5,811 nucleotides of DNA from Clostridia bacterium (lineage in GTDB: Bacteria > Bacillota > Clostridia > Oscillospirales > Oscillospiraceae), in NCBI GenBank assembly GCA_003245395.1, contig QKDF01000124.1, positions 1-5,811 on the forward strand. The letters run 5' to 3'. Under the pieces are notes generated by a model. The model made no database searches and was not told the origin of the DNA. It worked only from the letters and a program-made list of their open reading frames with translations. The position numbers and the translations under genes were made by a program. Below are positions 1-5,624 of the stretch, one piece after another; positions within the stretch are counted from its first letter, which is position 1; every line of letters starts with the position of its first letter.

Positions 1-929
1 TCCAGAAACTCTGCCACAGCCTGTCCGTTTTCACAGTGCGGCGCCATGCGCACATGCAGGCTCTCCAGGCCCAGGTTCAGCAAAAACGCACTCTGTGGAG
101 CAGGTGTGGAGCCGAAGTCGCGCATCAGCTGGGCCGTGGCCCTGGTGATAAAGGCGCCGCCCTGACCGAACTTTTCGGCGTAGGTGATGCCGTGATAGCT
201 CTCATCAGGGGTGCATAGGCCGGGGAACTTCTCAGCGTGAGCCAACCAGTCAAACTTGCCGGAGTCCACGATGGCGCCGCCTACCGCCGCGCCGTGGCCG
301 TCCATATACTTGGTGGTGGAGTGGGTCACAATGTCCGCGCCGAACTCGAAGGGACGGCAGTTGACGGGCGTTGCAAACGTGTTGTCAATGATCAGAGGGA
401 CGCCGTGGGCGTGGGCTGCGGAAGCAAATTTTTCAATGTCCAGCACGGTCAGGGCTGGGTTGGCGATGGTTTCGCCGAAGACTGCCTTTGTGTTGGGGCG
501 GAAGGCGGCGTCCAGCTCCTCGGCGGTGCAGTCAGGGGTGACAAACGTCACGTCCACGCCCATCTTCTTCATGGTCACGCCCAGCAGATTGAACGTACCG
601 CCGTAGATGGTGGAGGAGGAGACCACATGGTCGCCGCAGCCGGCGATATTGAACACGGCAAAGAAATTGGCCGCCTGGCCGGAAGAGGTCAGCATGGCCG
701 CAGTGCCGCCCTCCAGGGCACAAATTTTCCGGGCCACGGCGTCACAGGTGGGATTTTGCAGCCGGGAGTAAAAATATCCCTCAGCTTCCAGATCGAACAG
801 CTTGCCCATATCGGCGCTGGTCGCGTACTTGAACGTGGTGCTCTGGACAATGGGGATCTGACGGGGCTCTCCGTTGCCGGGGGTGTAGCCGCCCTGGACG
901 CAGATAGTTTCAATTCTCGGATTACTCAT
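1..929 (-). CDS. metY: O-acetylhomoserine sulfhydrylase (aminocarboxypropyltransferase), N-terminal 309 residues, cut by the window edge
   Basis: This PLP-dependent enzyme of the Cys/Met-metabolism family makes homocysteine from O-acetylhomoserine and sulfide in the cytoplasm, the direct-sulfhydrylation route to methionine. The translated N-terminus MSNPRIETICVQGGY leads into YSRLQNPT (residues 54-61, a PLP-phosphate contact region), TSSGQAA (81-87), IIDNTFATP (180-188, with the PLP-ring Asp182) and HSTTKYMDGHG (203-213), where Lys207 is the expected Schiff-base lysine. The long segment after the lysine (KFDW, YHGITYAEKFG, PQSAFLLNLGLESLHVRM) is typical of O-acetylhomoserine sulfhydrylases rather than cystathionine gamma-synthase. 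Family members have roughly 425-430 residues, so about the last quarter is missing. The ATG at 929-927 is chosen because AAAGGAG (944-938) lies 8 bases upstream and the protein begins at the usual family position. Expression is very likely controlled by the T-box leader upstream. A methionine gamma-lyase-like relative is possible but less likely. Confidence 0.93.
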   Translation of the reverse strand, partial: MSNPRIETICVQGGYTPGNGEPRQIPIVQSTTFKYATSADMGKLFDLEAEGYFYSRLQNPTCDAVARKICALEGGTAAMLTSSGQAANFFAVFNIAGCGDHVVSSSTIYGGTFNLLGVTMKKMGVDVTFVTPDCTAEELDAAFRPNTKAVFGETIANPALTVLDIEKFASAAHAHGVPLIIDNTFATPVNCRPFEFGADIVTHSTTKYMDGHGAAVGGAIVDSGKFDWLAHAEKFPGLCTPDESYHGITYAEKFGQGGAFITRATAQLMRDFGSTPAPQSAFLLNLGLESLHVRMAPHCENGQAVAEFL

Positions 930-937
930 ATTGATAA

Positions 938-944
938 CTCCTTT
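938..944 (-). promoter_or_regulatory. Ribosome binding site of metY
   Basis: AAAGGAG lies 8 bases before the ATG at 929-927. It is downstream of the leader terminator, so it is transcribed only on read-through. Confidence 0.85.
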
Positions 945-977
945 CAAAATAACGGATTGCGGCGGGCCGGGGGAACG

Positions 978-1020
978 AAAAAAACCTCCGTCTCAAAGGA
1001 TTCCCTTTGAGACGGAGGTT
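978..1020 (-). terminator. Intrinsic terminator of the T-box leader
   Basis: A perfect 17-bp inverted repeat (1020-1004 with 999-983) encloses a 4-base loop GAAT (1003-1000) and runs into seven T residues (984-978) on the minus strand. It ends 49 bases before the sulfhydrylase start codon. Read-through requires the antiterminator to form on uncharged tRNA; otherwise this hairpin should end transcription. Confidence 0.95.
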
Positions 1021-1048
1021 TCAAACAACTTCCGCGGTACCACTCAAA
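1006..1048 (-). promoter_or_regulatory. T-box antiterminator
   Basis: The antiterminator helix A1 is TTTGAG (1048-1043) paired with CTCAAA (1011-1006). The 7-base bulge TGGTACC is at 1042-1036. Helix A2 is GCGG (1035-1032) paired with CCGT (1015-1012). In known T-boxes the TGGN bulge pairs with the NCCA end of uncharged tRNA. Here N is T, which suits a tRNA with A as discriminator base, as tRNA-Met usually has. The 3' strands of both helices lie inside the 5' arm of the terminator, so the two structures exclude each other. Confidence 0.92.
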
Positions 1049-1262
1049 TTGCGCACAAAAAGCGCGCCACTTACAGGCTCCAACAAGCCCTCTGCCTTAA
1101 CGCGGCGACACGGGGAGACCTGTCCCGCAAGCGGGTTCGCCCTCCCGGCTCGGAAGCCATAAGCATTGGAAACGGTTCTCCGCCGGCTCGCACCAACCGC
1201 CGACTCTCTGAAGGATCCGCGTTTCCGCCCTCTTCGTCACAGCCTTTTGAGATATTGGCATT

Positions 1263-1291
1263 ATTGTATGCACGGCAGGCCAAAAAGTCAA
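1263..1291 (-). promoter_or_regulatory. Sigma-A-type promoter for the T-box leader and metY
   Basis: On the minus strand TTGACT (1291-1286) and TACAAT (1268-1263) are separated by exactly 17 bases, each one mismatch from consensus. An A/T-rich tract immediately upstream (about 1314-1295, runs of T and A) resembles an UP element. The predicted start of transcription is near A1256, just before Stem I of the T-box. Confidence 0.85.
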
Positions 1292-1368
1292 GGGAAAAAA
1301 ATAAAAAATTTTTGCAGGGCTGATTTTGAAATTTAATGCGCAAATGCCGCGTGTCCGGAATCTCCGCA

Positions 1369-1398
1369 TTGACGATGTGGGTTTTATTGAGGTATAAT
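1369..1398 (+). promoter_or_regulatory. Sigma-A-type promoter for the methyltransferase-ecf-truA operon
   Basis: TTGACG (1369-1374) and a perfect TATAAT (1393-1398) are separated by 18 bases. Transcription would start near 1405, giving a leader of only about 30 bases. It diverges from the T-box promoter; the two -35 boxes are 77 bases apart. No other good promoter was seen between the downstream genes, but a weak internal one cannot be excluded. Confidence 0.78.
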
Positions 1399-1436
1399 AA
1401 TACGATTTGATGTATCAAAATCATGGAGGAACCGAC

Positions 1437-2300
1437 ATGTGGATTGCCGATCAATGGCAGGATTATGAATTGCTGGACTGCGGCGGCGGAGAAAAGCTGG
1501 AGCGCTGGGGCCGCCAAACCCTGGTGCGGCCGGACCCGCAGGCTATCTGGGATACGCCCAGGAAAAACCCGGGCTGGAAACGGGCCAACGGCAGGTATCT
1601 CCGCTCCCAGAGCGGCGGCGGGCATTGGGAAAAGGGCGCTCTGCCGGAGAATTGGCAGATTTGCTATAAAGACCTGACGTTCCAGGTCAAGCCTATGAAT
1701 TTCAAGCACACGGGCCTGTTCCCCGAACAGGCGGTGAACTGGGATTTTGTCATGGATAAGATCCGCAATGCCGGCCGGCCCATCCGGGTGCTGAACCTGT
1801 TTGCCTATACCGGGGCGGCGACTGTGGCCTGCGCCAAGGCTGGGGCTGAGGTGTGCCATGTGGATGCCGCAAAGGGTATGGTGGCCTGGGCAAAGGATAA
1901 CGCCCGCCTTTCGGGCTTGCAGGACGCGCCCATCCGCTGGATCGTGGACGACTGCGCCAAATTTGTGGAGCGGGAAATCCGCAGGGGCAAGACCTATGAT
2001 GCCATCATTATGGATCCGCCGTCCTATGGCCGGGGGCCCAGCGGAGAAGTATGGAAGCTGGAGGAAAGCCTCTATCCCTTTGTGAAGCTGTGCGCGGGCG
2101 TGCTGTCGGACAAGCCGCTGTTCGTGCTGATCAATTCCTACACCACAGGGTTGGCCCCCTCGGTGCTGGGATATCTGCTCCATTTGCTGGTGGCGGAAAA
2201 ATACGGCGGCCGCTGTACCTGGGATGAGCTGGGTCTGCCCGTGACGGAGACGGGGCTGGCATTGCCCTGCGGCGCCACGGGCCGCTGGATGTCCGAGTAA
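1437..2300 (+). CDS. Class I SAM-dependent methyltransferase, RlmI/COG1092-like, probably acting on rRNA
   Basis: The 287-residue protein has a Rossmann-type methyltransferase fold. The region KPMNFKHTGLFPEQ (85-98) precedes SAM motif I VLNLFAYTGAAT (118-129). HVDAAKGMV (141-149) supplies the acidic residue Asp143 that usually binds the SAM ribose. IVDDCAKFV (169-177) is the adenine-side motif, and MDPPSYGRG (192-200) is motif IV. This layout matches the family that includes the 23S rRNA cytosine methyltransferase RlmI, but the protein lacks the N-terminal PUA domain of RlmI (about 390-400 residues), so the target base is not determined here. The ATG at 1437 is preferred over the in-frame TTG/ATG at 1407/1410 because GGAGG (1425-1429) sits 7 bases upstream and the extra residues would be encoded across the Shine-Dalgarno sequence. 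It is first in the operon, with 22 bases before ecfA1. Methyltransferase identity is secure; rRNA as substrate is family-based inference. Confidence 0.88.
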   Translation: MWIADQWQDYELLDCGGGEKLERWGRQTLVRPDPQAIWDTPRKNPGWKRANGRYLRSQSGGGHWEKGALPENWQICYKDLTFQVKPMNFKHTGLFPEQAVNWDFVMDKIRNAGRPIRVLNLFAYTGAATVACAKAGAEVCHVDAAKGMVAWAKDNARLSGLQDAPIRWIVDDCAKFVEREIRRGKTYDAIIMDPPSYGRGPSGEVWKLEESLYPFVKLCAGVLSDKPLFVLINSYTTGLAPSVLGYLLHLLVAEKYGGRCTWDELGLPVTETGLALPCGATGRWMSE

Positions 2301-2322
2301 CGATAGACAGGAAGATTACTTT

Positions 2323-3171
2323 ATGTCAACCATGCTGCAAACGGAAAAACTGGAATACAGCTATCCCGCGCTGGAAGAAGGCGAAGAACAGACCCGCGCC
2401 CTGCGGGGAGTGGATCTGACGATTGAAAAGGGCAGCTTTGTGGTGGTGCTGGGGCACAACGGCTCTGGCAAATCCACTCTGGCCAAGCACTTCAACGCGA
2501 TTTTGCTGCCCATGGGCGGCAAGGTCTGGGTAGAGGGGATGGATACCGTTGATGAAACGCGCCTGCTGGATATTCGCCGCAGGGTGGGGATGGTGTTTCA
2601 GAACCCGGACAACCAGATTGTCTCCAACGTAGTGGAAGAGGACGTGGCCTTTGCCCCGGAAAACCTGGGCGTGCCCACGGAGGAAATCCGCCGCCGGGTG
2701 GACGACGCGCTGGGCGCAGTGGGGATGTCGGAGTTTGCCCGCCATGCGCCGCATCTGCTCTCCGGCGGACAGAAGCAGCGCATTGCCATCGCCGGTGTCA
2801 TTGCCATGGAACCGGCGTGCATTGTTCTGGACGAGGCCACCGCCATGCTGGACCCGGTCGGACGGCAGGAAGTGCTCACCACCGCCCGTCGGCTTAACCG
2901 GGAAAAAAGAATTACCATTGTGCTCATCACCCATCATATGAACGAGGCCGAGGACGCCGACCGGGTAATCGTCATGGACAACGGAAAGATTGCCATGGAC
3001 GGTACACCCCAGGAGGTATTCGCACGGGTGGAGGAGATAGAGGCCATCGGGCTGACGGTGCCGGACACGGTGCAGCTGCTCTACGACCTGCGCCGAAACG
3101 GGGTGGATGTGCCCTTGAGTGCGCTGACGGTGGATGAGTGTGCCGACGCAGTGGCCGCGGCGCTGAAATAA
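2323..3171 (+). CDS. ecfA1: Energy-coupling factor transporter ATPase EcfA1
   Basis: This is one of two ATP-hydrolysing subunits that power an ECF-type importer of vitamins or transition-metal ions; it sits on the cytoplasmic face and docks on EcfT. The 282 residues contain all ABC motifs: Walker A GHNGSGKST (44-52), Q-loop Gln93 in FQNPDNQ, signature LSGGQKQR (146-153), Walker B IVLDEATAMLDP (167-178) with catalytic Glu171, and the switch His204 in ITHHM. The DEATAMLDP form of Walker B separates EcfA1 from EcfA2, which has DEPSAGLDP. Length is normal for the family. A C-terminal region of about 60 residues after the ABC core (VPDTVQLLYDLRRNG) is usual in EcfA proteins. The ATG at 2323 has AGGAAG (2309-2314) 8 bases upstream. 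The gene lies between the methyltransferase (22-base gap) and ecfA2 (19-base gap). Confidence 0.96.
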   Translation: MSTMLQTEKLEYSYPALEEGEEQTRALRGVDLTIEKGSFVVVLGHNGSGKSTLAKHFNAILLPMGGKVWVEGMDTVDETRLLDIRRRVGMVFQNPDNQIVSNVVEEDVAFAPENLGVPTEEIRRRVDDALGAVGMSEFARHAPHLLSGGQKQRIAIAGVIAMEPACIVLDEATAMLDPVGRQEVLTTARRLNREKRITIVLITHHMNEAEDADRVIVMDNGKIAMDGTPQEVFARVEEIEAIGLTVPDTVQLLYDLRRNGVDVPLSALTVDECADAVAAALK

Positions 3172-3176
3172 CAGGG

Positions 3177-3193
3177 AAGGAAACAGAGCATTG
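3177..3193 (+). promoter_or_regulatory. Ribosome binding site and TTG start of ecfA2
   Basis: AAGGA (3177-3181) is followed after 9 bases by TTG (3191-3193). This pair decides the start, because no ATG or GTG at a suitable distance begins the family-typical N-terminus. A TTG start usually lowers initiation and may tune the EcfA2 level relative to EcfA1. Confidence 0.75.
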
Positions 3194-4057
3194 GAACCGA
3201 TTCTGCAGGTACAGCATCTGACCCATACGTACGGCGTGGACACGCCCTTTGAGCGCAGCGCCGTGGAAGATATGAACTTTGACATTCAGGACGGAGAGTT
3301 TGTGGGAATCATCGGCCATACTGGCTCCGGGAAATCCACCCTGATTCAGCATCTCAACGGGCTTCTCAAGCCGACTTCCGGTCGGATTCTGTTTTCCGGC
3401 CGGGACATCTGGGCGCAGCCGAAAAAAATTCGGGACGTGCGCTTTCAGGTGGGCCTTGTATTTCAATACCCGGAGTATCAGCTTTTTGAGGAGACGGTAT
3501 ACAAGGATATTGCCTTTGGCCCTGCCAACATGGGCAAGACCGGCGCGGAGCTGGATCGCTGCATTCGAAACGCTGCGGAATTTGTAGGATTACAACCGCA
3601 GTATCTGGATAGGTCTCCTTTCGAGCTTTCCGGCGGACAGAAGCGCCGCGTGGCGCTGGCCGGCGTGATTGCCATGGAACCCCGGGTGCTGGTTCTGGAC
3701 GAGCCCTCCGCCGGACTGGATCCGGAAGGACGGGAATCGCTGCTGCGCAACATCCGGGACTATCATCACAAAACCGGTGGTACGGTGATTCTCGTCAGCC
3801 ACAGCATGGAGGAGATCGCCCGGAATGTGGATCGTATCCTGGTGCTCAAATCCGCCCATGTGCTGATGGACGGCGCACCGGGAGAGGTATTCTCCCGGTC
3901 GGAAGAACTCCTTGCCGCCGGACTGGACGTACCCCAGATCACCCGGGTTGCCATGGCCCTGCGGCGCAGAGGCGTACTCGTCAGCCCTGCGGTCTATACC
4001 GTGGAGGAGCTGGAGCGGGAGCTGCTGGCCCTGCGGAAGGGAGGCGCTGGATGCTGA
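3191..4057 (+). CDS. ecfA2: Energy-coupling factor transporter ATPase EcfA2
   Basis: This second ECF ATPase forms a heterodimer with EcfA1. Its 288 residues carry Walker A GHTGSGKST (42-50), Q-loop Gln92 in FQYPEYQ, signature LSGGQKRR (146-153), Walker B LVLDEPSAGLDP (167-178) with Glu171, and the switch His204 in VSHSM. The FQYPEYQLFEETV segment and DEPSAGLDP are characteristic of EcfA2. The start is taken as TTG at 3191: AAGGA (3177-3181) lies 9 bases upstream, the N-terminus EPILQVQHLTHTYG aligns with the family's normal first strand, and no ATG occurs in this frame until Met28, inside the first domain. The 3' end overlaps ecfT by 7 bases, so the two are probably translationally coupled. 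The ABC core is similar to EcfA1 at nucleotide level near the signature motif. Confidence 0.96.
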   Translation: MEPILQVQHLTHTYGVDTPFERSAVEDMNFDIQDGEFVGIIGHTGSGKSTLIQHLNGLLKPTSGRILFSGRDIWAQPKKIRDVRFQVGLVFQYPEYQLFEETVYKDIAFGPANMGKTGAELDRCIRNAAEFVGLQPQYLDRSPFELSGGQKRRVALAGVIAMEPRVLVLDEPSAGLDPEGRESLLRNIRDYHHKTGGTVILVSHSMEEIARNVDRILVLKSAHVLMDGAPGEVFSRSEELLAAGLDVPQITRVAMALRRRGVLVSPAVYTVEELERELLALRKGGAGC

Positions 4058-4854
4058 AGGATATTACGTTGGGGCAGTATTTCCCCGGCAATACCCCGGC
4101 CCACCGGCTGGATCCCCGAACGAAGCTGCTGCTGGTGGTGCTGTATATCGTGGGCGTATTCAGCGCAAAATTTGTGATTTCTTACGGTGTGATGATCCTG
4201 ACGCTGATTGTCTGTGCCCGGATTTCCAAGGTAGGGGCCAGAGCCATGCTGCGGGGACTCAAGCCCGTGCTGATTATCATCATTTTTACCGGATTACTGA
4301 ATATGTTTTTTACACCCGGCGATCCGCTGCTGTCGTTCTGGATTTTTCACATCTCCCGGCAGGGACTGCGTCTGGCGGTCTTTATGGTCCTGCGGATCAT
4401 GCTGCTGATTACGGGCACATTCCTGCTGACCTATACCACCAGCCCCATCCGTCTGACCGACGGGCTGGAACAGCTGCTGAACTGGATGAAGCGCATCCAT
4501 GTGCCGGTGCATGAACTGGCCATGATGATGTCTATCGCCCTGCGGTTCATCCCCACCCTAATCGAGGAGACGGACAAAATCATGTCCGCCCAGAAGGCGC
4601 GGGGCGCGGACTTTGAAAGCGGAAATCTCTTTCAGCGGGCCAGGGCGATGCTGCCCATCCTGGTGCCCCTGTTCATCAGTGCATTCCGCAGAGCTGATGA
4701 ATTGGCGGTGGCCATGGAGTGCCGCTGCTATCACGGCGGCGAGGGCCGCACGAAGCTCAGTCCCCTGCGCTATGCCGGACGGGACTATTTTGCACTGGCC
4801 GCCGGCGTCTGCCTGACGGCGGGCGTCATGGTGCTGGGCTATTTTGGATTCTGA
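4051..4854 (+). CDS. ecfT: Energy-coupling factor transporter transmembrane protein EcfT
   Basis: This is the membrane scaffold that links the EcfA1-EcfA2 ATPases to a substrate-binding S component. The 267 residues begin LGQYFPGNTPAHRLDPRTKL, the family's conserved N-terminus. Hydrophobic segments follow at about 25-38, 40-57, 70-90, 105-130 and 245-265. The cytoplasmic coupling region between them holds the two X-Arg-X motifs that contact the ATPase grooves: ARG at 183-185 (AQKARGADF) and CRC at 224-226 (AMECRCYHGGEGRT). Both arginines are kept; the second motif has Cys in place of the textbook Ala and Gly. GGGAGG (4039-4044) sits 6 bases before the ATG, inside the end of ecfA2. Complete and of usual length. 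No EcfS gene is adjacent, suggesting a shared group II module. Confidence 0.95.
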   Translation: MLKDITLGQYFPGNTPAHRLDPRTKLLLVVLYIVGVFSAKFVISYGVMILTLIVCARISKVGARAMLRGLKPVLIIIIFTGLLNMFFTPGDPLLSFWIFHISRQGLRLAVFMVLRIMLLITGTFLLTYTTSPIRLTDGLEQLLNWMKRIHVPVHELAMMMSIALRFIPTLIEETDKIMSAQKARGADFESGNLFQRARAMLPILVPLFISAFRRADELAVAMECRCYHGGEGRTKLSPLRYAGRDYFALAAGVCLTAGVMVLGYFGF

Positions 4855-4868
4855 GGAGCGCCGCTGCT

Positions 4869-5624
4869 ATGCGAAACATTGCCCTGAAGCTGATGTACAA
4901 TGGAACTGCCTATCACGGCTGGCAGATACAGAAGAACGCCGTCACCGTCTGCGGGACGCTGGAGGCAGCCCTGGGGGAGATTTGCGGCGGCCCGGTGCAT
5001 CTGACCGGCTGCGGCCGTACTGACGCCGGCGTGCATGCCGAACGGTATGTGGCCAATTTTCGCACTGAATCCCGCATCCCGCTGGAACGCCTGCCGCTGG
5101 CCGTCAATACCCATACACCGGAGGACATTGCCGTGCAGGCGGCTCTGGAGGTAGACGAAAGATTCAACGCCATCGGCTCCTGCCTGAAAAAAGAGTATAC
5201 CTACCGAATCTATAATACGCGCATTAAAAATCCGTTTTATGTAAACCGGGCGTATTTTTATCCCAAGCACCTCGACGAAGCATTCCTTAACCGCGCGGCG
5301 GGGATGTTTGTGGGAACCCATGATTTTGCGGCTGTGCGTTCGGTGGGGACGGAGACGTCCAGCACAGTCCGCACGATTTACTACTGCCATGTCTCCCGCA
5401 ACGGAGAACTATTGGAACTCAAGGTCTGCGCCGACGGCTTTTTGTATAACATGGTAAGGGCCATCACGGGGACGGTGCTCTACGCGGCGGAGGGGAAATT
5501 TGCCCCGGAGGATATTCCGGCCATTCTGGAGAGCCGGGACCGCACTGCCGCAGGACCCACCGCACCGCCGGGAGGACTGTACCTGACACGACTTTGGTAT
5601 GAGGATGAACGGCTCAATGACTGA
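4869..5624 (+). CDS. truA: tRNA pseudouridine(38-40) synthase TruA
   Basis: TruA isomerises uridines 38-40 in the anticodon arm of many tRNAs to pseudouridine. The 251-residue protein starts MRNIALKLMYNGTAYHGWQIQ, a conserved TruA N-terminus. It carries the catalytic motif GCGRTDAGVHA (47-57) with the nucleophilic Asp52, then NTHTPEDIAV, the family's CLKKEYTYRIYN region, GTHDFAAVRSVG and the C-terminal FLYNMVRAITGT. Length is typical for bacterial TruA. The ATG at 4869 is preferred: GAGGAG (4853-4858) overlaps the ecfT stop 10 bases upstream, and the longer in-frame extension back to 4719 lies inside ecfT. The ecfT-truA order is widely conserved in Firmicutes. Its last 8 bases overlap the next reading frame. 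Confidence 0.97.
   Translation: MRNIALKLMYNGTAYHGWQIQKNAVTVCGTLEAALGEICGGPVHLTGCGRTDAGVHAERYVANFRTESRIPLERLPLAVNTHTPEDIAVQAALEVDERFNAIGSCLKKEYTYRIYNTRIKNPFYVNRAYFYPKHLDEAFLNRAAGMFVGTHDFAAVRSVGTETSSTVRTIYYCHVSRNGELLELKVCADGFLYNMVRAITGTVLYAAEGKFAPEDIPAILESRDRTAAGPTAPPGGLYLTRLWYEDERLND

Larger units (their letters stand above)
978..1256 (-). ncRNA. T-box riboswitch leader, predicted tRNA-Met sensor
   Basis: This cis-acting leader reads the aminoacylation state of a tRNA and controls transcription of the downstream sulfhydrylase gene. The pairing can be traced by eye. Lower Stem I is 1244-1241 with 1150-1147 and 1235-1232 with 1156-1153, the two short helices being separated by a GTGAC-type kink. 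Stem I continues above the specifier loop as a 7-bp helix, 1226-1220 with 1174-1168. The distal arm is 1204-1199 with 1187-1182, preceded by an AGAGAG motif (1209-1204). The specifier loop strand is 1167-1157 and contains ATG at 1160-1158 followed by a purine directly against the lower helix, the usual specifier position. A hairpin in the Stem III position is 1067-1062 with 1056-1051. The T-box core TGGTACCGCGG follows at 1042-1032. The transcript start is inferred at about 1256 from the promoter. The Met specifier agrees with the downstream enzyme. Confidence 0.95.

Noticed and set aside
237..1010. A 257-codon open frame on the plus strand
   Set aside because: It is antisense to the well-supported sulfhydrylase gene and continues into the leader terminator. 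The GVGHNV/HLLHGH-like composition is typical of a reverse-complement shadow.
1124..1141. CCCG/CGGG hairpin at 1135-1124 as a separate terminator or repeat
   Set aside because: It is short, has no T run, and lies within the T-box leader between Stem I and Stem III, where a Stem II-type element is expected (it is enclosed by 1141-1137 with 1108-1104).
978..1256. SAM (S-box) riboswitch as the regulator of the sulfhydrylase gene
   Set aside because: The leader has the T-box core and an antiterminator/terminator pair with a specifier loop. I did not find the S-box core layout, so T-box is the supported call.
1407..1436. Earlier methyltransferase start at 1407 or 1410
   Set aside because: It would begin about at the predicted transcription start, leave no room for a ribosome binding site, and translate through the good GGAGG at 1425-1429.
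1071..2183. A 370-codon open frame on the minus strand
   Set aside because: It runs antisense through the methyltransferase gene, the divergent promoter region and most of the T-box leader. Its translation shows low-complexity His/Pro/Gly/Arg-rich sequence with no recognisable domain, so it is a shadow of GC-rich coding sequence.
2326..3285. A 319-codon open frame on the minus strand
   Set aside because: It is the reverse-strand shadow of ecfA1 and the start of ecfA2, rich in His and Gln and without motifs.
4719..4868. N-terminal extension of TruA starting at 4719
   Set aside because: The extension lies wholly within the ecfT frame, is Arg/Pro-rich and unlike TruA. The ATG at 4869 has its own Shine-Dalgarno sequence and the conserved N-terminus.
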